Below the pieces are notes generated by a model. That model had not been told where the DNA came from. It saw only the letters and a list, made by a program, of their open reading frames with translations, and made no database searches. A program made the position numbers and the translations under genes. Positions 15,417 to 18,740 of a stretch of 18,740 nucleotides of DNA are shown piece by piece (positions within the stretch are counted from its first letter, which is position 1; each line of letters starts with the position of its first letter). This stretch comes from an uncultured Christensenella sp. Its GTDB lineage: Bacteria > Bacillota > Clostridia > Christensenellales > Borkfalkiaceae. The stretch covers positions 1 to 18,740 of the forward strand of contig CAJUHC010000027.1 of assembly GCA_910586345.1 (NCBI GenBank). The letters run 5' to 3'.

Positions 15417-15425
15417 AGTATATCA
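15417..15425 (-). promoter_or_regulatory. Extended -10 promoter for secG
   Basis: On the minus strand TGA is followed by TATACT (15422-15417). Transcription would start near 15410, about 25 bases before the secG ATG. No strong -35 is seen. Confidence 0.5.
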
Positions 15426-15451
15426 TATAGGAAATTATTTTACAATCAATT

Positions 15452-16411
15452 TTATCCCGTTTTTTTAAATTTTAACCGTACTTCGCCGAATTTATTTATA
15501 ATAAATATACCGAGACATACCAAAACGAGCGCAATAAGCGTAAACCACGAAAAAAGCTGTTCGCTTTCGCCGAGTATTATTGCCGAAAAAACCGCGCCGA
15601 AAATCGGGTTTGTGCTCTTGAATACCGCAACTTTTGAAACGGGGTTGTATTTAAGTAAAAATCCTTGCAAAGTAAAGGCGCAGGCGGATAGAAACGCGAG
15701 ATATAAAAGCATAAACACCGCTCCGACGGAAACGGAATTCACCGTTCCGCCGAGCGAAAGCCCGAGTATTATAAGAATTATACCGCCGAAAAAAAACTGA
15801 TAACCGCACAGAGCGGAAGTATCCTCGCGTTTTGAAAAAATTTTTACGAGTCCCGCCGCAATCGCCGCGCTCAGACCCGAAAAGATTACGAACCCTTCGC
15901 CGAGCAGAGAAAAATTAAATGAAAAATCTCCGCCGATATTTATCAGCACTATTCCTCCGAACCCGAGTATACAGCCTGCAAGCTTTATAAGATTGAATTT
16001 TTCCGTTCTGAAAATAAAGCACGCCGCGAGTATGGTAAAGAAAACGCCGAGCCCGTTTAAGACGGAAGCTTTTACTCCCGCTGTGTTGGCAAGTCCTATA
16101 TAGAAAAACGAATACTGCGCGATGGTCTGAAAAACGGATACAAGTCCGATACGCCAAATATTTTTAGCTTTCGGCAGAAGAAATTTTCGTTTGGTTATGC
16201 TTCCGGAAATTATCACGAGTACGCCGGCAATCGAAAACCGCATACCGGCAAAAAGCATTAAAGAGGGTATGCTTTCCGTATTTACATCAAAAAGTTTATA
16301 ACCTATTTTAACGCACGGAAACGCGCTCCCCCAAAGAACACAGCAGAATATTGCGCACAAACATACGACGTAATTTTTTGTGAAAAATTTTTCGGGTTCT
16401 TTCAACAACAT
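15452..16411 (-). CDS. EamA-family (drug/metabolite) transporter
   Basis: An integral membrane protein of 319 residues with about ten hydrophobic segments arranged as two EamA repeats. The first repeat opens with CCVLWGSAFPCVKIGY, typical of the family; the second carries the conserved LLKYNPVSKVAVFKSTNPIF and a SAIILGESEQLFSW stretch. Substrate is unknown; relatives export amino acids or metabolites. The start is called at ATG 16411. A TTG at 16432 would add seven codons, but it lies between the -35 and -10 boxes of the only visible promoter, so it should not be in the mRNA. There is no Shine-Dalgarno at either position. It lies in the accessory insert between gpmI and secG. Confidence 0.88.
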   Translation of the reverse strand: MLLKEPEKFFTKNYVVCLCAIFCCVLWGSAFPCVKIGYKLFDVNTESIPSLMLFAGMRFSIAGVLVIISGSITKRKFLLPKAKNIWRIGLVSVFQTIAQYSFFYIGLANTAGVKASVLNGLGVFFTILAACFIFRTEKFNLIKLAGCILGFGGIVLINIGGDFSFNFSLLGEGFVIFSGLSAAIAAGLVKIFSKREDTSALCGYQFFFGGIILIILGLSLGGTVNSVSVGAVFMLLYLAFLSACAFTLQGFLLKYNPVSKVAVFKSTNPIFGAVFSAIILGESEQLFSWFTLIALVLVCLGIFIINKFGEVRLKFKKTG

Positions 16412-16420
16412 TTCTATACC

Positions 16421-16449
16421 ATTATATTGCAAATAAAAAGATTAGGCAA
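16421..16449 (-). promoter_or_regulatory. Promoter of the EamA transporter gene, embedded in the XRE terminator
   Basis: On the minus strand TTGCCT (16449-16444) and TATAAT (16426-16421) are separated by exactly 17 bases. Transcription would start about 16415-16413, leaving 2-4 bases before the ATG at 16411. The -35 box lies within the downstream arm of the terminator hairpin of the preceding regulator gene. Confidence 0.65.
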
Positions 16450-16469
16450 TTCTTTTTGCCTAATCTTTT
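16436..16469 (-). terminator. Terminator of the XRE regulator gene
   Basis: A perfect 14-bp stem (16436-16449 with 16456-16469) has a 6-base loop; on the minus strand it is followed by a TTTTTATTT run. The regulator's TAG stop codon (16462-16460) lies inside the first arm, and the second arm contains the -35 box of the next gene. Confidence 0.8.
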
Positions 16470-16672
16470 AATCCCAAAATTTCGTCGGCAGACACGTCCA
16501 AAATTTGGCACAGGTTTGCAAAAGTTTCCAAAGAAGGATAAACATCGTCTCGTAAGTACTTGTTCACGGCTGTGGGGTGCAGGTTTAACTTTTCCGCAAG
16601 CTCTTTTTGTGTAAAAGTACTCGTTTTTATTGCTTCCCGTAATCTATCTTGAATATTTTTTATTGTAATCAT
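16460..16672 (-). CDS. XRE (Cro/CI-type) helix-turn-helix regulator
   Basis: A 70-residue protein that is essentially one HTH domain. The recognition unit is TQKELAEKLNLHPTAVNKYL (residues 21-40), followed by the usual PSLETFANLCQILDVSADEIL helices (46-66). There is no sensor or dimerisation domain beyond this, as in small Cro-like or antitoxin-like regulators. It diverges from a small membrane-protein gene across a 121-base gap holding three copies of a CTCTATT half-site, its probable operators. The start has no Shine-Dalgarno; a TATATT (16684-16679) ends 6 bases before the ATG, so a leaderless mRNA like that of lambda cI is possible. The stop codon is inside the terminator stem. Confidence 0.9.
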   Translation of the reverse strand: MITIKNIQDRLREAIKTSTFTQKELAEKLNLHPTAVNKYLRDDVYPSLETFANLCQILDVSADEILGLKD

Positions 16673-16689
16673 ATTAATAATATAGCGTG

Positions 16690-16730
16690 TTACTCTATTT
16701 TAATGCTTGACAATAGAGTAATGCTCTATT
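16690..16730. promoter_or_regulatory. Triple operator-like repeat between the divergent XRE and membrane-protein genes
   Basis: Three copies of the half-site CTCTATT are present: plus strand at 16693-16699, inverted at 16712-16718 (AATAGAG), and plus again at 16724-16730. The first two form a perfect 10-bp inverted repeat, TTACTCTATT / AATAGAGTAA, with a 12-base gap. The last two form the palindrome AATAGAGTAATGCTCTATT. This last palindrome fills the spacer of the plus-strand promoter from the last base of the -35 to the first base of the -10, an arrangement expected of a repressor site. Confidence 0.7.
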
Positions 16731-16735
16731 ATAAT
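16707..16735 (+). promoter_or_regulatory. Perfect consensus promoter of the small membrane-protein gene
   Basis: TTGACA (16707-16712) and TATAAT (16730-16735) match the sigma-A consensus at all twelve positions with a 17-base spacer. Transcription would begin near 16742, giving a leader of about 52 bases. So strong a promoter usually needs repression, and operator-like repeats occupy its spacer. Confidence 0.85.
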
Positions 16736-16793
16736 AATTTGTGTAAACGGTATCACGGTAAAAATAGCAGTGGATACAAAGGAATAAAATAAT

Positions 16794-17093
16794 ATGAAAA
16801 ATTTTTTCAGAAAGAACGACAGGTATATTTTATTAGCTGATAGACTATTTTTTGCATTTCTTATAGTTTATGCTATCATTATGATTATTTTGACGATTAT
16901 AAGTTTTGTTAATGGGATTATATTGACGGGAGCAATAACGCTTATTTTAACGATAATTTCAGTTCCGATTATGTATATTTCTTTCAAACTGATTATTTCA
17001 TATTTAATTGATATAAAATTAATTCGTAATAAGTTATATGAAGATGAGAATCAAGATTTTAATATTGATTTGATTGATTTTTATGACAAATAA
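16794..17093 (+). CDS. Small AT-rich membrane protein of unknown function
   Basis: A 99-residue protein that I do not recognise. Residues 1-16 are basic and polar (MKNFFRKNDR...). A first membrane segment spans about 17-39, and a long hydrophobic stretch at about 41-71 could be one or two further segments. The C-terminal 25 residues are charged and end acidic (EDENQD, then DLIDFYDK). By the positive-inside rule the N-terminus is probably cytoplasmic. The start has AAAGGA 10 bases before the ATG. Codon choice is visibly more AT-rich than in neighbouring housekeeping genes, suggesting acquisition. It sits alone on the plus strand, opposite the XRE regulator, behind a perfect consensus promoter with operator-like repeats and in front of a 42-bp palindrome. 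Toxin, immunity, transport-accessory or signalling roles cannot be told apart. Confidence 0.7.
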   Translation: MKNFFRKNDRYILLADRLFFAFLIVYAIIMIILTIISFVNGIILTGAITLILTIISVPIMYISFKLIISYLIDIKLIRNKLYEDENQDFNIDLIDFYDK

Positions 17094-17131
17094 AGATATC
17101 CCGATTGCAATTGCAATCGGGATATCTTTAT
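17090..17131. terminator. 42-bp perfect palindrome acting as a bidirectional terminator
   Basis: The whole stretch is a perfect inverted repeat, 21 bases per arm with no spacer, centred at 17110/17111. In RNA, GATATCCCGATTGC (17095-17108) pairs with GCAATCGGGATATC (17113-17126) around an AATT loop, and the A/T flanks supply a T-run in both directions. It includes the TAA stop of the membrane-protein gene and ends 7 bases before the end of gpmI, so it would stop both convergent transcripts. Confidence 0.8.
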
Positions 17132-17138
17132 AATTAAT

Positions 17139-18695
17139 TTATTTTATAAGCGATTTGCCTGTCATTTCTTCCGGAACGGGCAAGCCCATAATCGTAAGGA
17201 GTGTGGGTGCAAGGTCTGCAAGAACGCCGTCGGTGCGCAATTGAACGTCTTTGTATTTATCCGATACGAGAACTACGGGTACGGGGTTGGTTGTGTGCGC
17301 CGTAAAGGGTGAACCGTCTTCCGAGAGCAGTTTATCCGCGTTTCCGTGGTCTGCGGTGAGCAGCGCCGAACCGCCCATTTCGAGAATTTTATCCGTAACT
17401 TTTTTAACGCACTCGTCGACCGTGCCTACGGCTTTGACCGCCGCGGGAATAACTCCCGTATGACCGACCATATCGCAATTGGCGTAGTTCAGAATAATAA
17501 CGTCGAACTCACCGCCGTCAAGCTCTTCCAAAACTTTATCCGTAACCTGATACGCGCTCATTTCGGGCTGTAAATCGTATGTTGCAACTTTGGGCGAGGG
17601 GATAAGGTCGCGCACTTCGTTTTCGTTCGGCTGTTCTATGCCGCCGTTGAAAAAGAAAGTCACGTGCGCGTATTTTTCCGTTTCGGCGATTCTGAGCTGT
17701 TTTTTGCCTGATTTGGCGAGGTATTCGCCGAGCGTGTTTGACATAGAAGTTTTGGGAAATGCAATATGCAGACCTTCGAACAGCGCGTCGTAGACGGTAA
17801 AACATACGTAGACAGGTTCGAGGAAGCCTGTCTTTCTTTCGAAAGCGGTTCCCTTTGGTACGATAAATTGTTTCTGCGAAACCGCGCGCGTAATCTCTCT
17901 TGCGCGGTCGGGACGGAAATTGAAGCATATAATACTGTCGCCGTTTTCAATAAGTCCGACGGGTTTGCCGTTTTCGAAAACTTTCGTCGGCTTTATAAAC
18001 TCGTCCGTAATGTCCGAAGAATAGCTGTCTTCAACGGCTTTTACGGGGTCTGAACATTCGATACCCGTTCCGAGCGTAAGCATATCGTAAGCCTGTTCGA
18101 CTCGGTCCCAGTTATTGTCGCGGTCCATAGCGTAATATCTTCCGCAGACGGAAGCTATCTTTCCTATGCCGATATTGTTGATTTCGTTCTGCAACGCGCG
18201 TATAAAATCCGCGCCGGAAGTGGGGGAAACGTCTCTGCCGTCCATAAAACAGTGAACGTAACATTCTTCAAGACCTCTGAATTTCGCCATTTTCAGAAGT
18301 GCGTAGAGGTGGGTGATATGGCTGTGAACTCCGCCGTCGGATAAAAGTCCGTAAAGGTGGAGTTTTTTACCGTTGTTTTTTGCGTTGTCCATCGCCTTGA
18401 TAAGCGCGTGATTTTCAAAAAAATCGCCGTCGGATATTGCTTTCGTTATTTTCGTGAGGTCCTGATAAACGATTCTGCCCGCTCCCATATTGAGATGTCC
18501 GACTTCGCTGTTGCCCATCTGACCTTCGGGAAGCCCGACGCTCATTCCGCTCGCGCCGAGCGTGGAAGAAGGATATTTTTTCATAAGCGCGTTTACGTTC
18601 GCGCTTCCGTTTACGGTAATAGCGTTGCCGTTATTCGCGTCTGCAAGCCCGTAACCGTCCATAATAATTATTGCGTAAGGTATCTTTTTATTCAT
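17139..18695 (-). CDS. gpmI: 2,3-bisphosphoglycerate-independent phosphoglycerate mutase
   Basis: A 518-residue cytoplasmic enzyme of the alkaline-phosphatase superfamily that interconverts 3- and 2-phosphoglycerate in glycolysis using two metal ions (Mn2+ in Bacillota). Asp13 in IIMDGYGLAD and the phosphorylated Ser63 in QMGNSEVGHLNMG are in place, as are HCFMDGRDVSP (phosphate/substrate site), RADRA-like FRPDRAREI, and the C-terminal metal site TADHGNADK. The length is normal (about 510). The start has GGAG 9 bases before the ATG. A few bases upstream is the end of another minus-strand reading frame, possibly tpiA, which commonly precedes gpmI in Bacillota. Confidence 0.97.
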   Translation of the reverse strand: MNKKIPYAIIIMDGYGLADANNGNAITVNGSANVNALMKKYPSSTLGASGMSVGLPEGQMGNSEVGHLNMGAGRIVYQDLTKITKAISDGDFFENHALIKAMDNAKNNGKKLHLYGLLSDGGVHSHITHLYALLKMAKFRGLEECYVHCFMDGRDVSPTSGADFIRALQNEINNIGIGKIASVCGRYYAMDRDNNWDRVEQAYDMLTLGTGIECSDPVKAVEDSYSSDITDEFIKPTKVFENGKPVGLIENGDSIICFNFRPDRAREITRAVSQKQFIVPKGTAFERKTGFLEPVYVCFTVYDALFEGLHIAFPKTSMSNTLGEYLAKSGKKQLRIAETEKYAHVTFFFNGGIEQPNENEVRDLIPSPKVATYDLQPEMSAYQVTDKVLEELDGGEFDVIILNYANCDMVGHTGVIPAAVKAVGTVDECVKKVTDKILEMGGSALLTADHGNADKLLSEDGSPFTAHTTNPVPVVLVSDKYKDVQLRTDGVLADLAPTLLTIMGLPVPEEMTGKSLIK

Positions 18696-18722
18696 ATAAA
18701 ATATCTCCGTGGTTCGGCAGCA

Positions 18723-18740
18723 TTATTTGTCGTAATTTAC
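18723..18740 (-). CDS. Possible last codons of an upstream gene (tpiA?)
   Basis: At the right edge the minus strand reads V-N-Y-D-K-stop, 27 bases before the gpmI start. A C-terminus of this kind (…IVNY-like) is compatible with triosephosphate isomerase, the usual neighbour of gpmI in Bacillota, but five residues cannot prove it. A second frame is also open across this edge. Confidence 0.3.
   Translation of the reverse strand, partial: VNYDK

Noticed and set aside
16412..16432. TTG 16432 as start of the EamA transporter
   Set aside because: It lies between the -35 and -10 boxes of the visible promoter and has no Shine-Dalgarno.
16794..17093. Calling the small membrane protein a toxin or a holin
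   Set aside because: Two to three membrane segments and a charged tail fit many families; no specific motif is visible, so a function would be a guess.
1..18740. CRISPR array, tRNA/rRNA genes, transposase or phage structural genes
   Set aside because: No regularly spaced direct repeats, no tRNA-like cloverleaf or rRNA sequence in the gaps, and no mobile-element protein among the reading frames.

Overview
The window is a gene-dense stretch of what looks like a low-to-mid-GC Bacillota (Clostridia-like) chromosome. The grounds are strong Shine-Dalgarno sites, near-consensus sigma-A promoters, a secG-rnr-smpB block next to gpmI, a DUF1540 Cys-rich mini-protein, a LemA/DUF2207 pair and a MetA with the acetyl-CoA-type residue Glu111. 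Placement below class is not possible from the sequence alone. Almost everything is housekeeping, and no gap between genes exceeds about 200 bases.

Left part (1-4362). A truncated glycyl-tRNA synthetase gene (minus) diverges from fhs-glnS (plus; one-carbon metabolism and tRNA charging). A bidirectional hairpin separates glnS from a convergent 50-residue DUF1540 gene, and rplI follows with its own consensus promoter. A shared hairpin separates rplI from the minus-strand operon Nudix hydrolase - lemA - DUF2207 (4422-7422). That operon diverges from a eukaryote-like UDP-sugar pyrophosphorylase gene, which is followed by a lipoprotein trypsin-like protease (7615-10308). Both promoters in this divergent region fit the consensus well.

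Right part (10395-18740), mostly minus strand. The gene order in the direction of transcription is gpmI, [small membrane protein gene on the plus strand], an XRE regulator, an EamA transporter, secG, rnr, smpB, metY and metA. The glycolysis / secG / rnr / smpB neighbourhood familiar from Bacillota is therefore interrupted between gpmI and secG by an accessory insert (about 15452-17131). MetA and MetY together convert homoserine to homocysteine by the O-acetyl route. They lie directly behind smpB with no S-box-sized leader.

The least ordinary piece is that insert. A 70-residue Cro/CI-type regulator and a 99-residue AT-rich membrane protein face away from each other. Between them are three copies of a CTCTATT half-site, two of which form a 19-bp palindrome filling the spacer of a perfect TTGACA-17-TATAAT promoter. 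This is a candidate self-contained, repressor-controlled membrane-protein module of unknown function. A second theme is start sites without a Shine-Dalgarno (smpB, the XRE gene, the EamA gene, rnr). In the first three the -10 box lies 6-9 bases from the ATG, which predicts leaderless or nearly leaderless mRNAs.
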